Source: Streptomyces sp. NBC_00433
GTDB taxonomy: Bacteria; Actinomycetota; Actinomycetes; Streptomycetales; Streptomycetaceae
NCBI GenBank assembly: GCA_036015235.1
Contig: CP107926.1
Location: 4,297,501-4,361,500, forward strand
Length of the DNA: 64,000 nt
Reading direction: 5' to 3'
Of the stretch, positions 51,126-59,131 are shown one piece after another. The notes beneath the pieces were generated by a model. That model was given only the letters and a program-made list of their open reading frames with translations. It was not told the origin of the DNA and ran no database searches. A program made the position numbers and the translations under genes. Positions within the stretch are counted from its first letter, which is position 1. Every line of letters begins with the position of its first letter.

Positions 51126-51152
51126 CGCTGGTTTCGCGGCGCCGTGCCGCTC

Positions 51153-51180
51153 GCGGTGGGCTTTGCTGCTTTCCCACCGC
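51153..51180 (+). terminator. crp terminator
   Basis: GCGGTGGG/CCCACCGC, a perfect 8-bp stem around CTTTGCTGCTTT, starting 27 bases after the crp stop. Confidence 0.65.
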
Positions 51181-51182
51181 TG

Positions 51183-51230
51183 TGGCTGAGCGCGCGGTCC
51201 CTCGCGCCCCTGGGTGGGTGCCCCTTGCGG
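51183..51230 (-). repeat. REP-like repeat copy, locus D (first reverse arm)
   Basis: GTGGCTGAGCGCGCGG followed by CGCGCCCCTGGGTGGGTGCC, almost the same as the joined copies at 1446 and 12473, showing a repeat unit of about 45 bp. Lies in the gap 51126-51428, where I see no gene. Confidence 0.65.
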
Positions 51231-51268
51231 TGCGTCGCCTGCCATGCCGCCCCGTGGGGTGGGCTTGT

Positions 51269-51294
51269 CGCGCGGTTCCCCGCGCCCCTGAAGG
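51269..51294 (-). repeat. REP-like repeat copy, locus D (second reverse arm)
   Basis: Core CGCGCGGTTCCCCGCGCCCC then TGAAGG, matching the copy at 12546. Confidence 0.65.
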
Positions 51295-51344
51295 CCGGCG
51301 TCCACCGCCGCCCAGTGCCTCTCCTGTGCCGCAGAGGGCAAAAC

Positions 51345-51375
51345 CCAGGGGCGCGGGGAACGGCGCGACCAGCCG
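51345..51375 (+). repeat. REP-like repeat copy, locus D (forward arm)
   Basis: AGGGGCGCGGGGAACGGCGC then GACCAGCC, inverted to the two preceding copies. The two-reverse-then-one-forward layout is the same as at locus B. Confidence 0.65.
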
Positions 51376-51428
51376 ACCACGCAGCGGCGCAGTGGGGTCC
51401 GGAGCGGCACCCCGCAGGGAGTGGCGGC

Positions 51429-52319
51429 CTACCAGGCGAGTTGTGCGATCTCGTCGGTGACCGCCGACACCGCCGGGGCGGAGGGGTCGATCAGGGGGAA
51501 GTGGCCCGTGGCGGGGAGCCAGGCTGTGACGACCTCCTCGCCCGCTGCCGCCGCCGCGCGGGCGAATGCGTGGCTGACCTCGGGCGGGACGTCGATGTCA
51601 GTGGTGCCGTGCACGATGGTGACCGGGATGCCGGTGGGGAGCAGCGCGGCCGGGTCGGTGTGCGGGAGGCGGGCGGCGAGGTGGTCGGGGCCGCCGAGCA
51701 GCTCGGTCACCGCGTCGGAGCAGACGCGCATCCGCATCGCGGAGGTGAAGTCGGCTATCGGCGCGAGCGCCACGACGCCGCGCAACGGGGGAGGTGAGGG
51801 GCGGTGCCAGCGGGATTCGGGGGGCAGGACGTGCCGGGCGGCGGCCCACAGCGCCAGGTGGCCGCCCGCGCTGTGTCCGGTGAGGACGACGCGGCGCGGA
51901 TCGACCAGGCCGGCGCCGAGGGCGCGCACGGCCAGTGCGGGCAGCGCGTCGACGGCGGCCGCCACGTCGTCGAAGGTGTCGGGCCACCGCCCGGCGGCCG
52001 CGGGCCGGTCGGCGGCGCCCTTGCGGTATTCGACCGACGCCACCGCGAATCCGTGCCCCGCCAGGTGCGCGGCCAGCGGGGAGACGTGCGCGCGGTCGTA
52101 AGGTGCGCGCCAGGCGCCGCCGTGCAGCAGGACGACCAGCGGGGCCGGGCGGGCGTCAGAGCCGCGCGGCAGGCGGGGCCGGTAGAAGTCGACCAGCTGG
52201 TCCTCGTGGTCGCCGTAGGCGGCGCCGGCGTCCGCCGGCACCGGTGCGTGCCGGAAGGCCGACGCCTCCTCCGCCTCGGCCTGGGACACGGGCGGGGGCG
52301 CGGCGGAGTCGGCGGCCAT
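51429..52319 (-). CDS. Alpha/beta hydrolase, probable kynurenine formamidase
   Basis: Protein of 296 aa of the hormone-sensitive-lipase-like alpha/beta fold. LVVLLHGGAWRAPYD carries the HGG[A]W motif of eukaryotic-type kynurenine formamidases. The nucleophile elbow is VVLTGHSAGGHLALWAA; the acid is in VHGTTDIDVP and the His in PATGHFPLID. It would hydrolyse N-formylkynurenine to kynurenine. The context supports this: it starts 3 bp after the kynureninase stop and closes a TDO-kynureninase-hydrolase operon, as in SCO3646-SCO3644. ATG at 52319. Another esterase activity is possible. Confidence 0.85.
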   Translation of the reverse strand: MAADSAAPPPVSQAEAEEASAFRHAPVPADAGAAYGDHEDQLVDFYRPRLPRGSDARPAPLVVLLHGGAWRAPYDRAHVSPLAAHLAGHGFAVASVEYRKGAADRPAAAGRWPDTFDDVAAAVDALPALAVRALGAGLVDPRRVVLTGHSAGGHLALWAAARHVLPPESRWHRPSPPPLRGVVALAPIADFTSAMRMRVCSDAVTELLGGPDHLAARLPHTDPAALLPTGIPVTIVHGTTDIDVPPEVSHAFARAAAAAGEEVVTAWLPATGHFPLIDPSAPAVSAVTDEIAQLAW

Positions 52320-52322
52320 CGG

Positions 52323-53654
52323 TCAGGCGGTCCCTTCGATCACATCGGCCAGTACGCGCGCGGCGCGCAGCGCGTCGGCGTAGCGGGTGTAGAGCGGGGT
52401 GAAGCCGAAGCGCAGCACGTCGGGCCGGCGGAAGTCGCCGACGACGCCCCGCGCGGTCAGCTCGCGCATCACCTCGGCGGCGCCCGCGCACCGCAGCGAC
52501 ACCTGGCTGCCGCGTTCCGCGTGCGCGGCGGGCGTCACGGACTCGACCCGCCCCGCGGGCACCAGCGAGGCGGTGCAGTCCAGGAAGAAGTCGGTCAGCC
52601 CGAGGCTCTTGGCCCGTACGCCGTCGGTGGTCACGCCGTCCCAGACGTCGAGCGCGGCGTCCAGGGCGAGCAGCGACAGGATCTCCGGGGTGCCCACGCG
52701 ACCGCGGAGCGCGCCCTCGGCGGGCTCGTAGCCGGGCGCCATGCCGAAGGGGTCGGTGTGGGAGTTCCAGCCCGGCAGCGGCGAGTCGAAGCGGGGCTGC
52801 AGCTCGCGGCGTACGTAGAGGTAGGCGGGCGATCCTGGGCCGCCGTTGAGGTATTTGTATGTGCAGCCGACCGCCAGGTCGACCCCGTCGGCGTCCAGCG
52901 CCACCGGCAGCGCGCCCGCGCTGTGGCACAGGTCCCACACGACGAGCGCGCCCGCCGCGTGCAGGGCGGCGGTGGTCCCGGCCATGTCGTGCAGCCGCCC
53001 GGTGCGGTAGTCGACGTGGTTGACCAGCGCCGCCGCGGTCAGCGGGCCTGCCGCGGCGCCGATCTCGGCCGCCGGCACGGGTCGTACGGTGTGGCCGGTC
53101 AGCCGGGCCGCGGCGGCGGCGATGTAGCCGTCGGTGGGGAAGGTCGCGGCGTCCACCAGGATCTCGGTCCGCCCCGCCGGCGCCATCCGGACGGCGGCGA
53201 CCATCGCCTTGAAGACGTTGACGCTGGTCGAGTCGCCGACCACGACCTGTCCGGGTCCGGCGCCGACCAGCGGGGCGATACGGTCGCCGATCCGCTCGGG
53301 GGCGGTCCACCAGCCGCTCTCCTCCCAGGACCTGATCCGCAGCTCGCCCCACTCCCGGGTGACGACGTCGGCCAGCCGGGGCAGCACCCCGGTGCTCAGC
53401 GCTCCCAGCGAATTGCCGTCGAGGTAGACGGTGGCGTCGTCGAGGACGAAGCGGTCGCGTACCGCCGCGAGCGGGTCGGCGGCGTCCAGAGCGGCGGCGC
53501 GGGCGGCCAGCCCCGCGGGACCGGTCGGGGACGCATCACCGGCCACGGCCCCGGCGTCGGGCGCGGACGATCCACCGGCCATGGCCCCGGCGACACGCGT
53601 GACGGTGGGCTCAGAGGTGGCCGCGGCACTGTGCACGGCTGCGGGCTCAGACAT
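52323..53654 (-). CDS. kynU: Kynureninase
   Basis: PLP-dependent enzyme (443 aa) splitting kynurenine to anthranilate and alanine. The Schiff-base lysine is in VGCTYKYLNGGPGSPAYLYV; the PLP Asp is in VVWDLCHSAGALPVALDADG, and the substrate region FVLDDATVYLDGNSLGAL follows the N-terminus. The first ~40 residues are low-complexity Ala/Ser/Thr, longer than in relatives; the start overlaps the TDO stop by 8 bp, and a start near LAARAAALDAADPL could be the true one. Middle gene of the tryptophan operon; cytosolic. Confidence 0.93.
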   Translation of the reverse strand: MSEPAAVHSAAATSEPTVTRVAGAMAGGSSAPDAGAVAGDASPTGPAGLAARAAALDAADPLAAVRDRFVLDDATVYLDGNSLGALSTGVLPRLADVVTREWGELRIRSWEESGWWTAPERIGDRIAPLVGAGPGQVVVGDSTSVNVFKAMVAAVRMAPAGRTEILVDAATFPTDGYIAAAAARLTGHTVRPVPAAEIGAAAGPLTAAALVNHVDYRTGRLHDMAGTTAALHAAGALVVWDLCHSAGALPVALDADGVDLAVGCTYKYLNGGPGSPAYLYVRRELQPRFDSPLPGWNSHTDPFGMAPGYEPAEGALRGRVGTPEILSLLALDAALDVWDGVTTDGVRAKSLGLTDFFLDCTASLVPAGRVESVTPAAHAERGSQVSLRCAGAAEVMRELTARGVVGDFRRPDVLRFGFTPLYTRYADALRAARVLADVIEGTA

Positions 53655-54483
53655 AGCTGCGCGCCGTCCACAGCTCGGGGAAGACGTTCTTCGTGGCCCG
53701 CTTCTCCAGCCAGGCCACCCCCGCGGAGCCGCCGGTCCCGGTCTTCGCGCCCATCGCGCGGCGGGTCGCGACCAGGTGGTCGTTGCGCCAGCGCCATACG
53801 TATTCGGCGACGTCGGTGAGGGTCTCGCCGAGCCTGATCAGGTCGGAGTCCTGGTCGTCGGCGGCGTAGACGCGCTGCCAGGCCCTTTCGACCTCGGGGT
53901 GCGGCTCGTACCGCAGCGCCGGGTCGCGGTCGAGGACGTCGGCGGGGATGGCGTAGCCGCGCCGGTCGAGCAGCCGCAGCACCTCGTCGTAGAGGCTCGG
54001 CTCGGTGAGGGCCTTCTCCAGTTCGGCGTGCGCGCCGGGGGTGCCGCGGTGCGGTACGAGCATGGACGCGGACTTGTCGCCGAGCAGGAATTCCAGCCGG
54101 CGGTACATGGCGGACTGGAAGCCGGAGCCCTCGCCGAGGGCGGACCGGTAGGCGTTGAACTGCCCGGGAGTCAGGTGCGCGATCGGCTTCCAGGAGGCGT
54201 TCAGCGACTCCAGCTCCGGCAGGCTGCGGTGCAGCGCCGCCATCGCGGTGGGCAGGTCGTCCTGCCGGAGTGCGCGGGCGGCGGTGGTCCATTCGTGGAC
54301 CAGCAGCGTGAACCACAGCTCCATGACCTGGGTGGTGACCAGGAAGGCCATCTCGCCGGGCTCGTCGGAGAGCGGGTGCTGCAGATGGGTGAGCACGGAC
54401 GCCTGTACGTAGTCCTCGTACGGCGTGCTGCCCTCGAACGAGAGGTTCGGGGTCTCCGCCTCGTCGGTCGGTGTGTCTGACAT
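53647..54483 (-). CDS. kynA: Tryptophan 2,3-dioxygenase
   Basis: Haem enzyme (278 aa) opening the indole ring of L-tryptophan to N-formylkynurenine. Family signatures: SFEGSTPYEDYVQASVLTHL at the substrate pocket, QVMELWFTLLVHEW, and WRWRNDHLVATRRAMGAKTG with the haem-ligand His, followed by GTGGS. First gene of a leftward operon with kynU and the formamidase-like gene. No anthranilate-using gene follows, so the product may feed tryptophan salvage, catabolism or a metabolite made elsewhere. Confidence 0.95.
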   Translation of the reverse strand: MSDTPTDEAETPNLSFEGSTPYEDYVQASVLTHLQHPLSDEPGEMAFLVTTQVMELWFTLLVHEWTTAARALRQDDLPTAMAALHRSLPELESLNASWKPIAHLTPGQFNAYRSALGEGSGFQSAMYRRLEFLLGDKSASMLVPHRGTPGAHAELEKALTEPSLYDEVLRLLDRRGYAIPADVLDRDPALRYEPHPEVERAWQRVYAADDQDSDLIRLGETLTDVAEYVWRWRNDHLVATRRAMGAKTGTGGSAGVAWLEKRATKNVFPELWTARSYV

Positions 54484-54630
54484 GGGTTACCTCCAGAACG
54501 GGTCGCCCGGGATCACCGGGCCACGCCGAGATCATCTGCGGTGCGGACGAATCCGGCAAGGCCAGGCTTCCGGACGGCGTGCCACCGCACCGCCGTGGGG
54601 GCTCACCCGCAGGGTCGCGCACCGCCGCCG

Positions 54631-55509
54631 TCAGGGGACGCGCGGTCCTGAGATGTAGTGGCCGTGGGTGTCGTACGGCCACTGGTTGGCGGTGCAGCCC
54701 TTGAGGCCCTTGATCTGCTGCATCATCACCGGTGCCGGCTTGCCGGGCCCCGGGCAGCCCTCGTGGTGGTGGCCGATGCGGTGGCCGACCTCGTGGTTGA
54801 TGATCAGGGCGCGGTAGCCCTCGATGGGGCCGTCGAATTCGGGCGACCCGAGCATCCAGCGCTTGAGGTTGACCACGACGGTGGCGCCGACGTCGCAGTT
54901 GACCTCGCCGCGGGTGAGCAGGCCGGCGGCGCCGCAGATGTCGTCCACGGTGTCCGGCGTCGCGATCTTGATCACGAAGTCGGCGTGGCCGGAGGAGACC
55001 AGCTGGAAGCCGTCGTGGCCGTCGGCGGTCCAGCCCCGCGGGTTGGCCAGGATGTCGGCGATCTCGTGGGCCGCGTCGGTGGCGGACAGCGTGATGCCGC
55101 CCTCGACCTCGACTTTGTAGCGGCGGATCGTGCCGTGGCCGGAGGCGCTTCCTGTGGCGTCGGCGGTGCCGAAGCTGCCGCTGCCGGACTTGGGCACGGA
55201 GGTCGCCGAGGGCTTGGCGGGCGTGCGGGACGGGCTGGGCGTCGCGCTCTTCTTCGGACCGCCGGTGGACGGCCGGGCGGACGGGGTGCCGGTGGCCCGC
55301 GGCGGTGGCGTGGTGGTGGCGGTGGGGGTCGGGTTGAGGCCGTTGTCGAGGACCGCGGAGCTCGCGGTCCCCTGGGTCTTCTGCCAGGCGGCGTATCCCC
55401 CGGTGACGACGACCAGGAAGAGGACGCCGAGCGCGAGGGGTCCGGCTATCGCGGCACGGCTCTTCGCCCGCCGGCGCCCATGCCGACGTCGGCTGCGCTG
55501 TCCTGCCAA
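54631..55509 (-). CDS. DUF3152 membrane-anchored metzincin-like protein
   Basis: Protein of 292 aa. An Arg-rich start (RSRRRHGRRRAKSR) is followed by one TM helix (about 22-42) and a Pro/Ser/Thr linker to residue ~110. The outer domain contains NHEVGHRIGHHHEGCPGPGK, an HExxHxxGxxH zinc site as in metzincin proteases, followed by PVMMQQ as a Met-turn. Four cysteines (ICG, NCD, GCP, GCT) suggest disulfides. Start TTG at 55509 with AGGGGG upstream; earlier in-frame codons give a Cys-rich stretch unlike the family. Substrate unknown; protease activity is inferred. Confidence 0.82.
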   Translation of the reverse strand: MAGQRSRRRHGRRRAKSRAAIAGPLALGVLFLVVVTGGYAAWQKTQGTASSAVLDNGLNPTPTATTTPPPRATGTPSARPSTGGPKKSATPSPSRTPAKPSATSVPKSGSGSFGTADATGSASGHGTIRRYKVEVEGGITLSATDAAHEIADILANPRGWTADGHDGFQLVSSGHADFVIKIATPDTVDDICGAAGLLTRGEVNCDVGATVVVNLKRWMLGSPEFDGPIEGYRALIINHEVGHRIGHHHEGCPGPGKPAPVMMQQIKGLKGCTANQWPYDTHGHYISGPRVP

Positions 55510-55779
55510 GACTCCCCCTGCGGCCCGCGCAGTCGGGACCACCGCCCCGGCCCCGTCCGGCCCCCCTGGCGCATCCGTGCTGCGTGTGGATAGCGGTCGG
55601 ACACACACGCGTGTACGACACGAACAACAGGCCCAAGAATCGCACACGGATACGTGGCCAGACCATGCGCCGCCGCTCTGTGGCAGGACTGCAACATTGA
55701 GCCGCGACAGGCAGCGGGCGGCCACAGGGGGCCCGGGAGGGGGTCGGGGAAGCGGCCGGGTGGCGGGTCCGGCGGGGGC

Positions 55780-56193
55780 TCAGCTCAGGGTGTCGGCGGC
55801 GGTCGGCGAGCTGTCCCGCAGGAAGGCGGTGCAGCGCTCGTACTCGTCCTCCTCGCCGATGGCCTGGGCGGCCCGGCCCAGGGCGTGCAGCGCGCGCAGG
55901 AAGCCGCGGTTGGGCTCGTGCTCGAAGGGCACCGGGCCGTGGCCCTTCCAGCCGGCCCTGCGCAGCGAGTCGAGGCCGCGGTGGTAGCCGGTGCGGGCAT
56001 AGGCGTAGGACTCCACGACGCGGCCGCCCTCGAAGGCGTCGTCGGCGAGCTGGGCCCAGACCAGCGAGGAGGCCGGGTATTTCGCCGCGACCTCGGCGGG
56101 CGCCGTACCCGCGGCGAGCAGTTCGCGCGGCTCCGGGTCGTCGGGCAGGTGGGTGGGGTTGGGGCCCCCGAGCAGGTTCTGGTGATTGACCAT
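55780..56193 (-). CDS. DUF3151 protein
   Basis: Conserved actinobacterial protein of 137 aa with no known function. It begins MVNHQNLLGGPNPTHLPDDP and has helical TPR-like content (VWAQLADDAFEGGRVVESYAYARTG; GFLRALHALGRAAQAIGE). Always found near fba in Streptomyces as far as I recall, and here it lies 100 bp downstream of it, separated by a terminator. No signal peptide or membrane segment, so cytosolic. Confidence 0.85.
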   Translation of the reverse strand: MVNHQNLLGGPNPTHLPDDPEPRELLAAGTAPAEVAAKYPASSLVWAQLADDAFEGGRVVESYAYARTGYHRGLDSLRRAGWKGHGPVPFEHEPNRGFLRALHALGRAAQAIGEEDEYERCTAFLRDSSPTAADTLS

Positions 56194-56224
56194 GGGTTCC
56201 AGTCTGCCCGAGCCGACACGGATT

Positions 56225-56252
56225 AGGACCCCCGGCAGCCGCCGGGGGTCCT
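56225..56252 (-). terminator. fba terminator
   Basis: AGGACCCCCGGC/GCCGGGGGTCCT, a perfect 12-bp stem with AGCC loop, 40 bases beyond the fba stop and just before the DUF3151 start. Confidence 0.75.
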
Positions 56253-56292
56253 CATGTCCGTCCGTCGAGAGAGCGTGTCCGCCCTCGGAGGA

Positions 56293-57315
56293 CTACTTGC
56301 GCTTGTTGCCGGCCGACCGCAGGTTCTGCGCGGCGACGACGACCCGGGCGGCCATACCCGCCTCGGCGGACTTGCCCCACACACGCGGGTCGTAGGCCTT
56401 CTTGTTGCCGACCTCGCCGTCCACCTTGAGCACACCGTCGTAGTTGGTGAACATGTGCGCGGCGACGGGCCGGGTGAAGGCGTACTGCAGGTCGGTGTCG
56501 ATGTTCATCTTGACGACACCGTTCCCCAGCGCCTCGTCGATCTCCTCGATCGTGGAGCCCGAGCCGCCGTGGAAGACGAAGTCGAAGGCGTTGGCCTTGC
56601 CGTACTTCTGCGCGACGGCGTCCTGCAGCTCCTTGAGGATGCTGGGGCGAAGCACCACGTTGCCCGGCTTGTAGACGCCGTGCACGTTGCCGAAGGAGGC
56701 GGCCAGCAGGTAGCGGCCCTGCTCGCCGAGGCCGACGGCCTCGACGGTGCGGAAGGCGTCGTCGACGGTGGTGTAGAGGTTGTCGTTGATCTCGTGCGAG
56801 ACGCCGTCCTCCTCACCGCCGGTCGGGGTGATCTCCATCTCCAGGATGATCTTGGCCTTGGCCGCCTGCGCCAGCAGCTCCTTGGCGATGGCGAGGTTGT
56901 CGTCCAGGGTCTCGGCGGAGCCGTCCCACATGTGGGACTGGAAGAGCGGGTTGCGGCCGGCGTCGACCCGCTCCTGGGAGATCGCCAGCAGCGGACGGAC
57001 GTAGGCGTCCAGCTTGTCCTTCGGGCAGTGGTCGGTGTGCAGCGCGACCGTGACCGGGTACTTCTCGGCGACGATGTGCGCGAACTCGGCCAGCGCGACC
57101 GCGCCGGTCACCATGTCCTTGCTGTACTGCCCGCCCAGGAACTCCGCGCCGCCCGTGGAGATCTGGATGATGCCGTCGCTCTCCGCCTCGGCGAGGCCGC
57201 GCAGCGCGGCATGCAGCGTCTGCGACGAGGTGACATTGATGGCCGGGTAGGCGAAGCCGCCTGCCTTCGCCCGGTCGAGCATGTCGTTGTAGACCTCGGG
57301 GGTTGCGATGGGCAT
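56293..57315 (-). CDS. fba: Fructose-bisphosphate aldolase, class II
   Basis: Zinc-dependent glycolytic/gluconeogenic enzyme of 340 aa. The conserved start FAYPAINVTSSQTLHAAL is followed by ALHTDHCPKDKLDAYV, which gives zinc and catalytic residues (His, Asp). Later VHGVYKPGNVVLRP and DFVFHGGSGSTIEEI carry further zinc and phosphate ligands, and MNIDTDLQYAFTRPV is the substrate loop. ATG at 57315 with GGAGCGG upstream. Position agrees with SCO3649, next to DUF3151 and pyrE. A parS site lies in its upstream region. Confidence 0.96.
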   Translation of the reverse strand: MPIATPEVYNDMLDRAKAGGFAYPAINVTSSQTLHAALRGLAEAESDGIIQISTGGAEFLGGQYSKDMVTGAVALAEFAHIVAEKYPVTVALHTDHCPKDKLDAYVRPLLAISQERVDAGRNPLFQSHMWDGSAETLDDNLAIAKELLAQAAKAKIILEMEITPTGGEEDGVSHEINDNLYTTVDDAFRTVEAVGLGEQGRYLLAASFGNVHGVYKPGNVVLRPSILKELQDAVAQKYGKANAFDFVFHGGSGSTIEEIDEALGNGVVKMNIDTDLQYAFTRPVAAHMFTNYDGVLKVDGEVGNKKAYDPRVWGKSAEAGMAARVVVAAQNLRSAGNKRK

Positions 57316-57443
57316 CGTTTCCGCTCCTCAGATTCCGCGGGGTAGTGGTGCTGGCGTGGCGACGTCATCGTCGGCCCTATCTTCCCATTCCCGAACGGAT
57401 ACACCACCTCGGTACGGGCGCTGACTTGCGCGACCGCCGGAGT

Positions 57444-57457
57444 GTTTCACGTGAAAC
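57444..57457. promoter_or_regulatory. parS centromere site
   Basis: GTTTCACGTGAAAC, a perfect 14-bp palindrome identical to the Streptomyces ParB-binding parS consensus; with flanks it extends to TGTTTCACGTGAAACA (57443-57458). Located between fba and pyrE. Streptomyces parS sites cluster around oriC. Confidence 0.92.
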
Positions 57458-57513
57458 ATCCCGGCGATCATAAAACCGCAGGTCAGCGCACCCTTGGGGA
57501 GAGGTCGCCCGGA

Positions 57514-57541
57514 CCGCCGCCGACCGGCGTACGGGCGGCGG
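57514..57541 (-). terminator. pyrE terminator
   Basis: CCGCCGCC/GGCGGCGG, an 8-bp stem with a 12-base loop, 11 bases past the pyrE stop. No U-tract. Confidence 0.5.
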
Positions 57542-57552
57542 CGGACAGCGTG

Positions 57553-58095
57553 TCAGGCCAGGCCGAGGTCGGCCAGCGAATACGCGGCGAGATACGGCAG
57601 ACCCTCCTGCGTAACCTTCGGCTCCGCGCCCCGGTCGACGATCACCGCGACCGCGACCACCTCGCCGCCCGCCTCCCTGACCGCCTCGACGGCCGTCAGC
57701 GGCGAACCGCCGGTGGTCGAGGTGTCCTCCACCACCAGCACGCGGCGGCCCTTGACCTCGGTGCCCTCGATACGCCGCTGCAGCCCGTGCGCCTTGTTGG
57801 CCTTCCGCACCACGAAGGCGTCCAGCCGCCGCCCGCGCGCGGCGGAGGCGTGCAGCATCGCGCCCGCCACCGGGTCGGCGCCCAGCGTCAGCCCGCCGAC
57901 CGCGTCGAAGTCCAGGTCGGCCGTCAGGTCCAGCATCACCTGGCCGGCCAGCGGCGCCGCCTCGCCGTCCAGCGTGATGCGGCGGAGGTCGATGTAGAAG
58001 TCGGCCTCGATCCCGGAGGAGAGGGTCACCTTGCCGTGCACCACGGCCTTGTCCTTGATCTGCTGCAGCAGCGCACTGCGTACGTCGTCACTCAT
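57553..58095 (-). CDS. pyrE: Orotate phosphoribosyltransferase
   Basis: Pyrimidine-synthesis enzyme of 180 aa (orotate + PRPP to OMP). PRPP loop VLVVEDTSTTGGSPLTAVEA (13-residue type), N-terminal VVHGKVTLSSGIEADFYIDL substrate region, and a catalytic-loop Lys in VVRKANKAHGLQRRIEG. ATG at 58095 begins MSDDVRSALLQQ; the longer open frame upstream has no family similarity. Free-standing gene near fba as in S. coelicolor (SCO3650). Confidence 0.95.
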   Translation of the reverse strand: MSDDVRSALLQQIKDKAVVHGKVTLSSGIEADFYIDLRRITLDGEAAPLAGQVMLDLTADLDFDAVGGLTLGADPVAGAMLHASAARGRRLDAFVVRKANKAHGLQRRIEGTEVKGRRVLVVEDTSTTGGSPLTAVEAVREAGGEVVAVAVIVDRGAEPKVTQEGLPYLAAYSLADLGLA

Positions 58096-58250
58096 GCCGA
58101 CAAGTATCCGGCCCCGCGGCCCGGCGCACGAAGCGCGGGCCGCGGGGCCGGTTCGTTCCTGCTGGGGCGGGCCCTCGGGGAGACGGACAGGGAGTGCTCC
58201 CGGGACGGACGGGCGGACCGCCGGATACGGACGGGGGGCGGACCGGCGGC

Positions 58251-59054
58251 TCAGCCGATCCGGTGCCAGGTCCAGACGGTGGAAATCTCCAGCGGGTCGA
58301 TCGGGGTGACCAGCCGCGGCGCGGTGTTCAGGCCGTTCGGCGGGCCGGACTGCGGCTCGACGCACACCGCCTCGGGCTGCTCGTCGTAGATGACCGCCCA
58401 GGGCGCGGGGCTGCGCACCTCAAGCCGCATCTCACCGGGCCAGGTCAGCGTCACGTCGACGCCGTCGGGCATGCCGAAGCAGTCGTCCCAGGGGCCGGGC
58501 TTGGGGTCGATGCGGTTGCCGTTCGGCAGGTGGTTGCTGCCGCGCTCCTCCTGCCAGGCCGCGCTGAAGGCCAGCTCGACGTCCTGGCCGCCCTGCCCGA
58601 GATTGCGCCGCCACCAGGGGTGCCAGCCGGCCTGCGCAGGGAAGGAGTCGCCGCCCACCGCCGCCTCGACGCTCATCGTCAGCGTCACCGAGTGCGGTGC
58701 CAGCTCCACGGTGTGCGTGACCCGGCCGGGGTAGGGCCACGGGTCGGCCAGGTCGAAGTAGTAGGCCGCGGTGGTGTCGGTCGGCGGGGCCGCCTCCTGC
58801 CAGGCGACGTGCCGCCCGGTGCCATGGATGGCGTGCGGCGGGGCGTTCACCGGGAGCTGATGGGTGACACCGCCGTTGCGGAAGACCCCGTTCTCGGTTC
58901 TGCCCGCCCACGGCACCATAAGAAAGGCGCCGAATCGGTCGCCCTGGACGAGGAGTTCCGTCCCGGCGACCCGCAGGGAGGCGATCCGGCAGCCGTGCCC
59001 GGGTTCCAAGGTCAGTTCGGCGTCGCCCGCCGTCAGCTTCGTCTCGTTCTCCAC
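58251..59054 (-). CDS. Aldose 1-epimerase (galactose mutarotase-like)
   Basis: Beta-sandwich protein of 267 aa. Conserved residues appear in FGAFLMVPWAGRTENGVFRN (Arg), APPHAIHGTGRHVAWQ (first His), FPAQAGWHPWWRRNL (catalytic His), and AVCVEPQSGPPNG (catalytic Glu). Interconverts anomers of aldoses; the exact sugar is unknown. GTG at 59054 precedes ENETKLTAGDAELTL; the 12-residue upstream part is unlikely. Same strand as pyrE and the SRPBCC gene, spacing 77-155 bp. Confidence 0.9.
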   Translation of the reverse strand: MENETKLTAGDAELTLEPGHGCRIASLRVAGTELLVQGDRFGAFLMVPWAGRTENGVFRNGGVTHQLPVNAPPHAIHGTGRHVAWQEAAPPTDTTAAYYFDLADPWPYPGRVTHTVELAPHSVTLTMSVEAAVGGDSFPAQAGWHPWWRRNLGQGGQDVELAFSAAWQEERGSNHLPNGNRIDPKPGPWDDCFGMPDGVDVTLTWPGEMRLEVRSPAPWAVIYDEQPEAVCVEPQSGPPNGLNTAPRLVTPIDPLEISTVWTWHRIG

Positions 59055-59131
59055 GCGATGAGCGTAGCGGGCTGGGGCTCTGACGTTCACTTATGGTCCG
59101 GCGAGCGGGTGGTGGGCCCCTCGCACGGCGG

